Positions 32,673 through 44,329 of a DNA stretch of 64,000 nucleotides are shown here, in pieces. The position numbers and the translations under genes were made by a program. The DNA is from Blasia pusilla (taxonomy: Eukaryota; Marchantiophyta; Marchantiopsida; Blasiales), in the NCBI GenBank assembly GCA_050084515.1, contig CM114274.1:34348001-34412000 (forward strand), written 5' to 3'. The stretch's first letter is position 1. Each line of letters starts with the position of its first letter. The notes beneath the pieces were generated by a model. It was not told the DNA's origin, did not search any database, and worked only from the letters and a program-made list of their open reading frames with translations.

Positions 32673-35318
32673 GCATGAAGGTGTATAAGGAATCTCTATC
32701 AGGATCTAGAAAATCGATGATGCGAGAGGATTTTTTTGCTAGTATTTTACATCATGGTGTTGTTTGCGTGGTGGAAAGGTTGATCAAGGATCCACCGCGT
32801 GCCATTTTTCCAGATTGGAATGGTGGACACCTCGGAAATTGGTTGCGAGCATGCCATAACTTGAAGAACGACGGGGGTAATCTAGGAGAGTTGGAAAAGA
32901 TGAGATGTCTCACAATAGCATCAAATGTCGTCCAGCTTGTGGTTGCCCTTCTTGGAACCATGGAGATTATGCACAAGCATGGTGTTTTTCATACGGACCT
33001 CCATGCTAGAAACATATTAATCCATCACATCGTACCACTATTATTGGAATCATTTCTAAATCACCTTTCTTTTTGTATTTTGGTAAAAGACAAGATGGAC
33101 TTGCCACCTCATGAAGACCGTAGCCCTCATGACAATCAGGACAACGGAAGAGGGGAAGAACCCCTAGATACACTGACACCAGAGATCCTTCCGAAGGTGA
33201 ACAAGAAGACGGTCTCGCAATTTGTCATGGAAGATGAATTGAAAGCACACTTGGATAGCACCATTGATCCACAAGTTTTGAAAGAAGAGTTCAAGAAGTC
33301 ACGGCTAAAGTGGCCAAAGCGTGCGATTGGAGAATTTGCAAGGAAAGTGGAAGAGGATGACTGGACAAAGGATTGGGCTTTATTCAATGGCATCCGAAAG
33401 TACGAAGACCTCCCCAAGAGAAAGATGAAATTAGTGAGCAATGTATTTGTTCACCTCAAAGTCACGGAGTTGATGAAGGATATGGAGGTCCAGTATGGCA
33501 ATGTGGATGAGGGCTCTTCAAGAGGAGATAAGAGATCAAGAGAAGAAGACAATAGAACCCCACGGCAACACTTTAAATGAGCAAGAGTGGAAGCTTCATC
33601 ACCACAAGCGTCGTCACGCCATTATCAGCAAGGTGGATTGTCAAGGAGCCTTAGAGCCATACTATCTTCCTTGGATGGTCCAAGAAGAAATAGTTGTGTT
33701 GAAGAATACATACAAGATGAGATTAGAGATGAAGGACGAGTACAGATGGAGGCGGAGGATAGACGAGATGGTTTGAATGACCTCTTTGTAGGTCGTAGTA
33801 CGAGCTTTGATGAGCCCGGGGAGAGTTCTGATCGCCCTATACATAGCGGTGCTCCTCCCTAAAACTTTTGAAGGAAGAGTGCTCCGGATAATAGCGAGGT
33901 AATGTCTCGTCTATCATAGTTGGAGAGTTTAGTAACAAATTCCCAACGCAATTCTGATTTGGCCGTGAAATTCAACGTTTTGAATGGGAAGTATAAACAA
34001 CTATCCGAGGAGCAAATAAAATTGAAGAAAGAGATGGAGAGGCTTTTGAATGAATCTATTTCCAAAGATGACCTCCATAAAAGACAAAGAGCTGTAATGG
34101 TTGATCACAGAGAGCAGTGGAGGAGGGCATACGAGAACATCATGGCAAGACGACAACAAGAGATGGATGAATTGTTGCTATGGAGAGCAAGAGGTAACGT
34201 GGGATAACTCATGGAGATAACCCTACTTGAGGGTTGTCTTGTGAAGGAGGTTGATATGATCTTATTTCAACCTATCAAGTTGTTGTGGCCACCACCTCTA
34301 CGCACAGCATGGGACAATGTAATAGATCCAAACGCTACGAACTATGCCTCTATGATGTTAGCACCAACACCTCTTAATCCAAACACACAAGTGCAAGATC
34401 TTCCGGATTGGATGAAGGCAATTGCAGTATGTGAAGGAAGGGCCCTCACGGCAAAAAATCGGCCCAAATGCATGATCTGCTTCAACCCCATTGCTACAGA
34501 AGGTTGCTACGTGACAAGCATATGTAAAGCTTGTTATTGGCATCCATATTGTCTTCAAAAGGCCATGCTACTATCTCACAAGTGTCCAACTTGTAGACAA
34601 GCTTGGTCAAGAAGACTCTATCACCTTTTTGGCATATCTTTCCACACTCTTGATGGCAATGCACCACCCACTTATCGCAAATTACCCAAGAGCAAGAAAA
34701 TTTCACTTTCAGTTTGGGACATCGTAGCCCCTGATCGAACTATAACCCCGAAGTTAACATAGACAAGGTGGTTCAAGCCAAAATCCCTCGCCAAGGGAGG
34801 ATTGATCGGGCAATGCAATCATGGTTGGTCCGCTTCATTGACATGTATGATCGAGGAGAGCTCATCCACGGAACAACCATTGATCTCCAAAATTGAGAGG
34901 CGGAAAACTTCTTCTTTGCTCAAGGGTTGAATTCGCAAGAAGTTCGAGACGCCCTCAACACAACTGGACAACTTGTGCTAAACCATCATTGATGGATGAG
35001 CTTTTTTTGAGGAGACTCGAATTGATGTTGCCACCTTTCTTGTGGCAAGATGTTCCTGAAAGGGCTAAAGGCGGATATTCTCGAACATACTATTATCCTC
35101 GTCGAATGCACGAGGAACTCTTTGGATTCTTCGAGAGAGAGTCGGAGATATTTCCGACACAGCCAACACAAGAAATTGATGATGGTGAAGTTGATGTTGA
35201 GTTGGAAAGGACTATTCCTCGTGGAGGTGGGACGCGCGTAAGTAGAGCTAGGGACCGAGGAGGAAGAAATAGTGAGACGTTAGCACCGTTACATATATCG
35301 GACGATGAATCAGATTAG
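32673..35318 (+). pseudogene. Kinase/RING unit A, main part: kinase-like, coiled coil and RING-like finger
   Basis: The region reads mostly in one frame to 34,762, with stops at 33,578, about 33,860 and 34,205. It starts CMKVYKES and has a GHLGNWL segment and MHKHGVFHTDLHARNIL near 32,970-33,020, which fits a kinase catalytic loop with HxD and N. A charged region follows (KWPKRAIGEFARKVEEDDW). At 33,920-34,207 there is a strong coiled coil (KYKQLSEEQIKLKKEMERLL). A zinc finger at 34,469-34,597 has the pattern C-x2-C-x14-C-x2-C-x2-H-x2-C-x10-C-x2-C, with CPTCRQ at its end. The last frame 34,893-35,318 has PERAKGGYSRTYYYPRR and an acidic tail. No DFG motif is visible, so kinase activity is doubtful. 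No transposase is present. The family is not one I recognise. Confidence 0.65.
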
Positions 35319-36229
35319 AGAGAATGAGTTGATATTTATATCTTTGTAATGTACACAAGTATTAGGTTCCTCTCAATCCAGCTTTTTTGTGAGGTCTCAT
35401 TTGTTGTAAAATTTTCAAAAAAAATCATAATATTCCACCAAGGGAACTTGTGAATGTGAGTCGATCACGACTGTTGTCCATGAAGGGAGTTCATGAAATG
35501 GATGAAATTGTTCTCTTGGGTTATAAATCCTTGGATAAGGTGGAAGATACCATAATAGAATGATTTGTTTGATATAAATTTAAATTTTTTTACAATTAAC
35601 TCCAAAAAAATTACTAACTCAGAAAATTAAGCGATTGAAAGATGGGGATTGGAAAAGGGATGAATTTTTTTTCCAAAATTAATGAAGGAAAATATCTGTT
35701 TGAATTGAATTTTAAGGGAAAATAATGTATGAATTTTATCCCTCTGACCAATATTGCATGGGGTAGAATTTGAAAGGGACTTGGGTGGAATAGAAAACCA
35801 AATATACTTACTAATTAAATTTTTATTTAATGCTATAATAGGTGAATAAAAAGATTACTAAATTTGTATAGATTTGAAAATTTTAGATAAATAAATTCAG
35901 AGGTGCCTTGATTCATTTGTAATGGAAAGGAAAATTGAATTTAAATGGAGAATGAATAGATTTGGTTTGAATTTTATGGAAAGATGAATTTACTCTAGGG
36001 AGTAGGATATCATTTACATTTGATTGCAAGAGTGTAATTACTTACAAGAGTGAAATGTAATAACTCTTCTAACATTCTATAGAATAGTGCAGATGGTCCC
36101 CAAGTAACATCTATCACTTTGGCAAAGTCTCATCCCAAATTAAGTTTAAAATGACATTTTGGACTCGAAGCAGATAACCTTGAATGGAAAAAAAAAGGTT
36201 TTTAATCGGGCATCTTGTCCAACCTTTCC
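35319..36229. repeat. 3' flank of unit A, repeated inverted at 53,755-54,470
   Basis: After the stop at 35,318 about 0.8 kb is non-coding. Words such as CATGAAGGGAGTTCATGAAATGGATG near 35,480 and GATATCATTTACATTTGATT near 36,008 reappear as reverse complements at 54,350-54,380 and 53,822-53,842. The conservation of non-coding flank together with the gene shows that the whole block was copied. Weaker similarity lies at 57,300-57,440. Confidence 0.75.
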
Positions 36230-37055
36230 ATCTTGAGCTAAAATCTGTCCCACGTTATCTCCACGGTGCATCTAGCACTCTTGCCAAGTTTAAAGCAAAA
36301 TGGAGTTAGGACCACAAGGGAAAATTTTGGCAAGTCCTTTTTGGATCCAAACCATCAAACCTTCTATCAAAACAAGGTTTTTTCATTTTTCATCTTGTCC
36401 AACTTTTTCATCTCCAGCTATAATTTGGCCAACATGGTCCCCGAAAAAAATGAAGTTGTGAACAAAATCTCAAAAATTTCCAACTCCTTTTTGGACCCCA
36501 ACCATCAAACGTTCTACCCAAATAAGGTTTTTTCATTTTTCATCTTTTCCAACTTTGTCATCTTTAGTTGAAATGTGGCCAACAAGGTCTTCAAGATGCA
36601 TCTAGCACTCTTGCCAAGTATCATGAAAAATGGAGTTGTGAGAAAATGCTCAAAAATTACTTACTCCTTTTTGGACCCGAACCATCTGATCTTCTATCAA
36701 AATAAGATTTTTTCATTTTTCATCTTGTCCAACTTTGTCATCTTGAGCTATAATTTCGCCAACATGGTCCCCAAGGTGCATCTAGCACTCTTACCAAGTT
36801 TTGGGTAAAATGGATTTGTGAGAAAATGCTAAAAAAATACCTACTCCTTTTTGGACCCGAACCATCAGACCTTCTACAAAAATAAGGATTTTTCACTTTT
36901 CATCTAGTCCAACTTTGTCATCTTGAGATGCAATTTGGCCAACATAGTCCCCAAGGTGCATCTAGGACTCTTGCAAAGTTTCAGGAAAATGAAGTTGTGA
37001 GCAAAAACTCAAAAATGTCTAACTCCTTTTTGGACCCGAACCATCAGACCTTGCG
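36230..37055 (+). repeat. 180-bp satellite array, forward orientation
   Basis: The word GCATCTAGCACTCTTGCCAAG or close variants recurs at about 36,268, 36,597, 36,777 and 36,957. The spacing is 180 bases in the last three and about double once, where a unit is shortened. Other constant words are TTTTTGGACCCGAACCATC and CATCTTGTCCAACTTTGTCATC. Units look roughly 80-90 percent alike. The open frames here are by-products of the repeat. Confidence 0.88.
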
Positions 37056-37780
37056 GGCTGCTTGCCAAATTTGGGTCCAAAAAGGACTTGCCAAATTTTG
37101 AGCTTGTGGTCCGAACTCTATTTTGCTTGAAAATTGGCAAGACTTCTAGATGCACCTTGGAGACCATGTGGGCCAAATTTCATCTCAAGATGAGAAAGGT
37201 GGGGAAGGTGAAAAATCATAAGACCTTCTTTTCATTCAAGGTTTGATGGCTCGGGTCCAAAACGGAGTTAGTAATTTTTGAGCTTTTTCTCACATCTCCA
37301 TTTTGCATGAAAATTGACAAGACTCCTAGATGCACCTTGGATATCATGTGGGCCAAATTTCACCTTAAGATGAAAAAGATGGAGAAGGTTAAAAATCATA
37401 AGACCTTTTTTTCATTCAAGGTTTAATGGTCGGGGTCCAAAAAGGAGTTAGATATTTGTGAGTTTTTCTCACAACTTCATTTTGCCTAAAACTTGGCAAG
37501 AGTCCTAGATGCACCTTTGGGACCATGTTGGCCAAATTTCAGCTCAAGATGACAAAGTTGGACAAGATAAAAAATGAAAAACCTTATTTTTATAGAAGGT
37601 CTGATGGTTCCGGTCCAAAAAGGACTTAGTAATTTTTTAGTTGTTTCTCACAACTTCATTTTGCCTAAAACTTGGCAAGAGTGGTAGAGTCATCTTGGGA
37701 AGCATTTTGGCCAAATTTCAGCTAAAGATGACAAAGTTGGACAAGATGAAAAATAAAAAAACCTTATTTCTCAAACAAAG
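37056..37780 (-). repeat. 180-bp satellite array, reversed orientation
   Basis: From about 37,060 the same unit reads as its reverse complement (GGTCCAAAAAGGACTT..., CTAGATGCACCTTGG at about 37,145, 37,325 and 37,505). The period stays 180 bases. The turn-over point holds a short unrelated GCGGGCTGCTTG. Confidence 0.87.
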
Positions 37781-37992
37781 GAGTTATATGGATACATGAA
37801 GGGAACTATAAACACGAAAGTATTTAGATTTATATTGGGCATTTAAATTATTCCTATAATTGAAAATTTTTGGAAGGGAAGAATGATTGGGAAGACATTG
37901 GATCATGAGTAATCGTAGTTGATTAAAATCATAAAGATTTGTTTTGTTTATAGCTTGTTACAAATGGGCAAGAAATGGGGGGCTTCTTCAAG

Positions 37993-38240
37993 GTTGCATG
38001 GAAACGGACATATCCAGATATGACGACGGACATGGAACAACGGGCGCGAGCACCGGTTTTTTTGGTACCTTGATCGACCGCGTGCGCTTCATTTTCGGGC
38101 CACCGGTGCGGGCTCTGATGAAGGATGCGCGCCTCAGTCGCGACGTGGGTTGCAAGCGAGCGCGACCTACGGGCTTGGATGGAGGCCCTGAAGCCCGCGT
38201 CCGGGCTCCTTACGGGCTAGGTGCGGGCCATGATTATAAT
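37993..38240. mobile_element. MITE-like repeat, GTCC-GGAC family
   Basis: It begins CAAGGTTGCATGGAAACGGACAT, as the copy at 50,131 does, and continues with GCG-rich words and CGACGTGGGTTGCAAG. There is no coding capacity. Confidence 0.55.
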
Positions 38241-38986
38241 AGCGATACCTACAAAAAAACTAATTAGGGCCTGATTAATTAAAAAATAATAATAGCGAAG
38301 GGTCACTTTAAAGACATACAGTCGCACGTGATGTATTAGACCCTCTAAATGACATCCTTGAGATAGGAATGGAGCATGAGTCATACCCGTTTTTTTTTCT
38401 TTTCTCAACCCATACCACCTAAAGTTTCTCTTTGTAGATAGGTAATGGTTTATTCGTTATCTAGAGTACCACTTTGGAGAGGCATTCATGAACTACGTCA
38501 TGCAATCTCCAAGTCCGATGATACTTCCCATTGTCACGTAGGGAAGGACATGCAATTGTACTTTTTATGTACTTACATAACAATCTATGGATGTTAATAG
38601 GCCTATTCGAATAGGGTTTAATACTTGTACAATCATAAAGTAGTTTACACAGACTTCATAGTTAGGAATTTCAGGGTTAGATATTACGAAGAAATGATCG
38701 TCTCCATACTAACATTTATGATTCTTGTCGTGAGAGAATGGAGAGCGGATATAGTAATTGTGCATTGAAAAGGAGAACTTCTTAGAGAGTTCACCTTGCA
38801 TCAACGTGTGTCGCAGCTAGAAGGTCCGCCCTTATTCAAAGAAAAACTCTCGACATGACAATGTCTGGTGAGATCTTTGGTGCGTGAGATCGAGCATCAA
38901 ATCTCTAGATTCTTGCATTCCTTTATTGCAACACTAGCATGATCTAGTTACAACAACCTTTGGCCCAAGGTGCCTTTGGTTACAAG
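38241..38986. other. Spacer, mostly LTR-like remnant
   Basis: No gene seen. The part 38,820-38,986 directly follows the chromodomain frame on the minus strand and probably is the 3' end of that older element. Confidence 0.35.
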
Positions 38987-39189
38987 TCATGTCCCTAGCT
39001 TCTCCATGTGCTTTTCTTGCATCCGTTTGAAGTCTTGCAACACCTCTTGCGCGTGTTTTGGATCCACCTGTGCAATCCAAGTTGACTCTTTTACATGGTA
39101 GCCCTTCCACTTGACCAAGTTCTTGTAGCTGTTGTCCCTACGCCTTGAACATAAGATAGTCTCTACCTCAAATTTGGGTTCTTTTTTGA
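38987..39189 (-). pseudogene. Chromodomain end of an older chromovirus
   Basis: The minus-strand frame reads FEVETILCSRRRDN, then YKNLVKWKGY and a STWIAQVDPKHAQEV segment, which is a chromodomain with the usual VKWKGY core. The final residues run to a stop at 38,987. The 5' side is cut at 39,189 by the terminal module of gypsy element 2. Chromodomains sit at the integrase C-terminus of chromoviruses and guide insertion to marked chromatin. It belongs to an element into which element 2 inserted. Confidence 0.8.
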
Positions 39190-39905
39190 TGTCGTGCGCG
39201 TACACATTGCTACACAACATAGATCGTTGTCACTGAAAAAACACACAAACACAGATGATCCCATATTAACTCATGGCATCCAAACAATGAAACAAGAAGT
39301 ACCGAAATATCTCCAATTAAATCGATCAAATCTCTCCATCAATATCTCACACCAAGCTCTCCATGGTGTGCACTCTCTCTCTCATGTCAAACCAAACCCA
39401 CTCTCCTAATGAGAGGCTTGGATTACACACACAAGGCAAGGAGGACCATAGCTCCGCCGCCTTGTGCCAAGAGGTTCACAAAAGAGAGAATGAGCTCTCA
39501 AGCTCTCTCTCTTGGAGGTACATCCCCATCCCTCTACCAAGCCCTCTTGACGGTAACCTATGCTCGCAGGTCACCTCCTTGGCTCTTGACCTCTTGTAAT
39601 GGGTCAAGGGAAATTTCCCAAAGTAGAAATTAAACTATACAAAAAAAGATAACTTACTCAAAATAGTAAGTTCCTCCATATGGCTCCAAATGAGCCGAAA
39701 CGGAGGGGAAACCTACTCTCACACCTTAGCCGTGGCCTCAGAAGATCATCCTTGACCTCTTGAGGCTATCCTCATGTATCTCCAAAGGCGCTCTACTAGA
39801 TCTTGCTGATCTATCCTAATAGACGTGACAGATGTCGTGCGCATACACATCGTTACACAACATACATCACTGTCACCAAACAAACGTACAAACACACATG
39901 ATCAC
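39190..39905 (-). repeat. 3' LTR region of gypsy element 2
   Basis: It shows module (TGTCGTGCGCGTACAC... at 39,190), body (about 39,330-39,831, ending AGACGTGACA) and module again (39,834-39,905). This is the same architecture as the left end of element 1, which argues that the doubled module is inherited. Confidence 0.65.
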
Positions 39906-40113
39906 CCATGCCGTCAAATATGCCATATGCCACCCTCTCAAACACCCATCACAGACTAGCAGAGTAGCTGCACCACGGGCTGAACCACACAGGAACTACT
40001 ACTTCACTTGGATCAACTATATTGTCAATATTAGGAAGATGACATGGCACACCGTTACGCTTATGGTCCTTACAAACCATACCATAGTATCCCTGTAATA
40101 AGAGAACACCCGA

Positions 40114-41389
40114 TCAAAAAACCTCACGCACTCTCAAGATAGTGCGCCATACAATTACGTCTAACGTCGTGGATGTTGTCGACTGCAAGAAGACATAGTC
40201 TCCGTGATGAAGCCTTTGGATAGTAGGTCGATAATCACCTCCCCGAATCGTCACATACCTCAACGTATCCCTATACTGCACTATCGCCAAGTTCTCAAAC
40301 GCCATGGGCATCACTCTCCTAAACAACTCATCCCTTTGAGAACATGCTCGAATCTATACATCCGAGTCATCAAGCTTCAACACCTCACCAAAAATTGACG
40401 AATGGCCGTAAAGTAGCAAGTACGGTGAGAAAGACGCTAAGGATGCATGCATGTTGCATTTGTATCCCATCGCCGACCATGACAACAAGAGTTCCCAATC
40501 TCCTAGGTGACCTCTCTGCAAGCCATACTTGCATAATCCTTTCTCTATATACCTTCTACACAACCCTCTCCTCTAGTCTATCCGCCTAAGGATGATCTCG
40601 CGAAGTGGTGCGATGGTCGATCAACACCTTATCATGTAAGGCTTGAAACTCCCCGTAAAACTCCGTACCTTGGTCTGTCAACACCTCAATTGGTGCGCCG
40701 TAATGACTAAACACTCGATCTAGGAAGGCATATGCTACTCCCTCACTCACTTTGTTAGGAAATGCAACCAACTCTATCCACTTCGAGAAGTACTCGATCA
40801 TCACCAACACATAACTACTATGGCGTTTTGTCAATGGTAAAGGTGCTGCAAAATCCAAACTCCATCTATATCCTAAACCCATGATCGGAATGTAGTTGTG
40901 GATTCGGAGCATTGAAGGATGCCCGGACCCTATCACACACCATGCACCTAGCAACAAACTACTAAACGTTAGTATGCATGCCTCGCCACCTATATTGTAT
41001 CTGGAGCAAGCTATATGTCCGCTTCACTCCATAATGATCCAACTCCTTGTGGGCATTATGCACAAATGTGCTCTCTGTGAAGGATGAGGCATTGCACGTA
41101 CTCTAAAATCCTCCCAAACTCGCAGCACATGTGTTCCCTCCCACCAAAACCGTCTGGCTCGCTGTTGGATCTGATCCCTCTCTCTAGTACTCACTGTGCT
41201 TGCGACGCTGCTAGTACATAGATACTCCGAGAGTGCACCATCGTCATGAATATCTCGGCCACATGTTGTCTCCTCATCGGCCTCTAAATCTAAGGACTCT
41301 CCATCAGACCTCGCCATCAAGGTCTTAGCAATCTGGCTCTCCATAGCCAACAAGCCCAAATGGGCTAACGCGTGCCATCTTGGCACCAA
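40114..41389 (-). pseudogene. Integrase of gypsy element 2, broken
   Basis: The core is better kept than in element 1. Minus-strand 40,957-40,586 reads MGLGYRWSLDFAAPLPLTKR with the first aspartate, YVLVMIEYFSKWIELVAFPN, and EVLTDQGTEFYGEF with the second. The glutamate region is lost beyond a shift at 40,586. The zinc-binding part lies near 41,000-41,100. Several stops make it inactive. Confidence 0.8.
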
Positions 41390-41434
41390 CTCCTCATCAC
41401 TCTCTCCATGCCAACCAGCTCCAGTCCAAACTCA

Positions 41435-41770
41435 CTAACTCGGGCATGGGTTACGGATCAAACCATCTGCATCCTGGTTGAGCATCATAGGTCTATGCAC
41501 CACTTGGAAATCATGCTCTTGCAATAACGAAGCCCATCTCGCAAGCTTCCTTGTAAGCTTGTCGGAATCCATCAACCACTTAAGTGGCTGATGATCAATA
41601 ATGAGAGTAAAGGGGTTTCCAAATAGATAACTCCTCAAATGTGCGACAACCCAGACTGCAGCCAAGCACTCACCCTCATACGAGCTATACTTCGCCTTTG
41701 CAGTGTCGTTCGAACAACTTGCGTAAGCCACCATAAACCCTCTACCCTCATCGTCATGCTGGGTGAGCAC
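41435..41770 (-). pseudogene. RNase H of gypsy element 2
   Basis: The frame has MLTQHDDEGRGFMVAYASC, YSSYEGECLAAVWVVAHLRS and LIIDHQPLKWLMDSDKLTRK. The first aspartate region lies upstream of a shift. Confidence 0.8.
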
Positions 41771-41887
41771 GGCTCAAAGTCCCAACATGCTCTAATCACT
41801 ATGCAACTTGAAATGATGCCCCATGGTCAGTCTTTTCTATATGGGTGGGCAGGTCAATCTATCCTTGAGCAGCTGAAATGCTCTCTC

Positions 41888-42757
41888 CTACTCATATGCC
41901 CAGTGCCACTCATGATCCACCTTGGTCAGCAAGATAAGCGGCTTTGCAATCAAACTACAACTCTTGACGGACTGTCGATAAAAAATTTCCAATCCCATAA
42001 ATACACGAACCCGACTCATATCTATATGGTGTGGAATGCTTGAAATATCCTCTACCTTTGTCTGCTGCACACCAAGGCCACTTGGGTACATGGTATGACC
42101 TAGGTACTCAATCTTGTTGTAGAAGAACTTGCACTTGCCTTGATGTAGCTTCAGCCCATGTAATTTCACTTGTCGAAATACCTCCTCTAGATGTTGCTCA
42201 TGCTCCTCAATCGTGATGCTAAAAACTACGATGACATCAATATAACACCTAGCAAAATCCAGACCTGCCAAGATCCTATCCATGACCCTTTGGAACTTAG
42301 CCCGGACATTCTTTAACCCAAATGGTAAGAAATCCCATTGGTACAAGCAATCCTTCCCGTGAGGATCAATGCCCCAAAATACCTTCTTCTGTCTGTCCTC
42401 TAATCTAATAGGCAATTGAAGGTATCATGCTCGAAGATCAAACAAACTGAAGACCTTTGCATGCCCAATAGCATCAAAGATCTCCTCACAGGTGGGCAAG
42501 GCATACCTATTAGACTTCATCTGCCAATTGATAGGTCGGTAATCTCCACACATCCGCCTATCCGTCTAGTTGCCATGCACATCCTTCTTGGGGAGCATAA
42601 CAATGGCAAATGCATACTCTCCATACGACATCTCCACTTGTCCTGTTGCAACCAAGTCTTGGCTCCTACTCTAAATCAGAGCCCTCTCCATGTTACTGTA
42701 CATGTAGGGTCGGCGGAAGATTGGCGTGTCGCTCGACAACTAAATGCGGATCCTTAA
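41888..42757 (-). pseudogene. Reverse transcriptase of gypsy element 2, mutated active site
   Basis: Frame 42,415-41,888 carries FLPFGLKNVRAKFQRVMDRI and ARCYIDVIVVFS. The second catalytic aspartate of YIDD is valine here. The upstream fingers part to 42,757 is recognisable by DNA similarity to 25,900-26,155 but has stops. Inactive. Confidence 0.85.
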
Positions 42758-42999
42758 AACCTTCAACATACCCAAATCATTGATATTAAATGCAAAACAA
42801 CTCCTATAGTTCCTAATGAACTGATGTATCTAACGTTGCTCTCCTCCTGTCAACTTAGAGCCCATATCTAGCTCCCAAGTCTCCATCGTGACTACGGTAG
42901 GACTCTCTAGTGCGGGTGTCAATGGTTGCTATAGTGCAACTCCATCTCGGACAAAAAAACTCGACTTCTCCCCTAGCCTGCAGCCAACTACAAATTGTG

Positions 43000-44274
43000 A
43001 TCTCCTTCACGTGCAGTATCCGGAACCACGCTTGATGTTGTGGTTGCCATCTCTCGACGTACCTGCAAAAAATCCCAAGAATTACCATGGGTAAATCGAT
43101 TACCCATGGTGTGTCGATCCCCTCGGATCTCGTCCCCAACCACTGCCTCAACCATCTCGGTAGGCATGGGGCTCACCAACGCAACAATTGTGATGTGTTG
43201 CATCCTCAAACGATGCTGCTCACCTACTCCTAAGTTGAAAATCCATGTCAAGCAGTTCAGGTCCATCGCGTGACCCAAGACATGACGTCGTGATGCCTCT
43301 GATAGCGATGATACTGCCGTCACTTCCTGTGGGGAATCCCATCACTTGCTCTCGCTGATTGGCGTTAGGCTCCACCAAGCGATGTACTTGGTGATCCCAA
43401 ACCAAACTAAGTTCAGCCTCCTTGAATGCATAGAAAGCGAGAAAACTCAAAAAGTGGGAAAGGCTACGCGTGGCATGCCAATCCTGTTCACCAGAGTCAA
43501 CGACGGTTGATTATTGTGCCTCGCTCTTGTGATAAAAAACATGGATCTAGAATAGAATACACCAACAACTTGGAGGGGTGCTCCACTCTTGCATACGCCC
43601 TCCATAAAACCTCATGTTGTACCAAGTTGGTCCACCAAAGACAGGGACAATGTGCTCGTGAACCTACACTCGCCGCATCCAAAAATAGTGCTGGGCCGAT
43701 ACATGCACGTACCTCATGTGCACTCATCACCACTTGCGACTTCGTATCGTCCATAATCCGCACATTCTCCAAAATGTATGCTAGAGAACGGGACTAATGC
43801 TCCTGCAAGTGTTGACAGATCCACGTCATCTCCCAAAACAACATGGATTGAGTGACAACCAACACGCTACCTCATCCAACTCTTGATTGGCCTTGACACG
43901 GCCAACCATAAATGACCAAATCTATGGTCCCTACCCACTCCAAGTCTCGCGCCCCAACAATGAAATGTCCCTCGGTAGGGAACTCTAGTATCCCTAGACA
44001 GCAGAGGCAGACAATAAGTCGGGAAATGAGAGGCGTAACTGCGCCACATGGGGAAGTGAAGCGCGCCTCTTAACATCATCAATCTCAACATACAACTACT
44101 ATTGGACACACACTTGAGCCTGCAAAACAACAGCTTTTCCAGTGCTGATCCCTCTAAAGAGATCCAATACACAAATACCCTCCTCTGGAATGCGCCACAT
44201 AATCGGGGTGGTATCCAAAGGGGTCATAGAAGCACTCTTGGCTACCTCGGGTTCCTCTGACCCGTCATGCTCTA
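43000..44274 (-). pseudogene. Cytosine-5 DNA methyltransferase, DNMT3-like, in gypsy element 2
   Basis: The same motif series as in element 1 is visible on the minus strand. Motif I reads VLDLFRGISTGKAVVLQ near 44,120-44,175, followed by two stops and VEIDDV. The motif IV cysteine is kept in VIYGWPCQGQS near 43,883-43,915. Motif VI is YILENVRIMDD near 43,745-43,780 and the R..LWWTNLV segment lies near 43,625-43,650. The end has VMGFPTG near 43,340 and LSEASRRHVLGHAMDLNCL near 43,240-43,300. It ends by insertion of the TIR transposon at 44,275. Retention of all motifs in a second, diverged copy shows that the gene belongs to the family. Confidence 0.86.
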
Positions 44275-44329
44275 GGCGTCAGGCATTGAGATCGGCAATG
44301 TTTCTCAAAATAGTCCTATAAAATTTTTG

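Noticed and set aside
32673-33580. Functional host protein kinase
   Set aside because: No glycine loop in frame, no DFG and no C-lobe are visible, there are stops and a 10-kb insertion, and other copies are decayed too.
36266-36808. Two + strand frames with repeated FLDPNHQTFYQNKVFSFF
   Set aside because: They are translations of the 180-bp satellite; the protein repeat follows from the DNA repeat.
36230-37780. CRISPR-like regular spacing
   Set aside because: The whole 180-base unit is conserved without unique spacers, and the setting is a plant nucleus.
43081-43113. Short palindrome TTACCATGGGTAA...TTACCCATGGT
   Set aside because: It lies inside decayed methyltransferase coding DNA and is likely chance or a local duplication.
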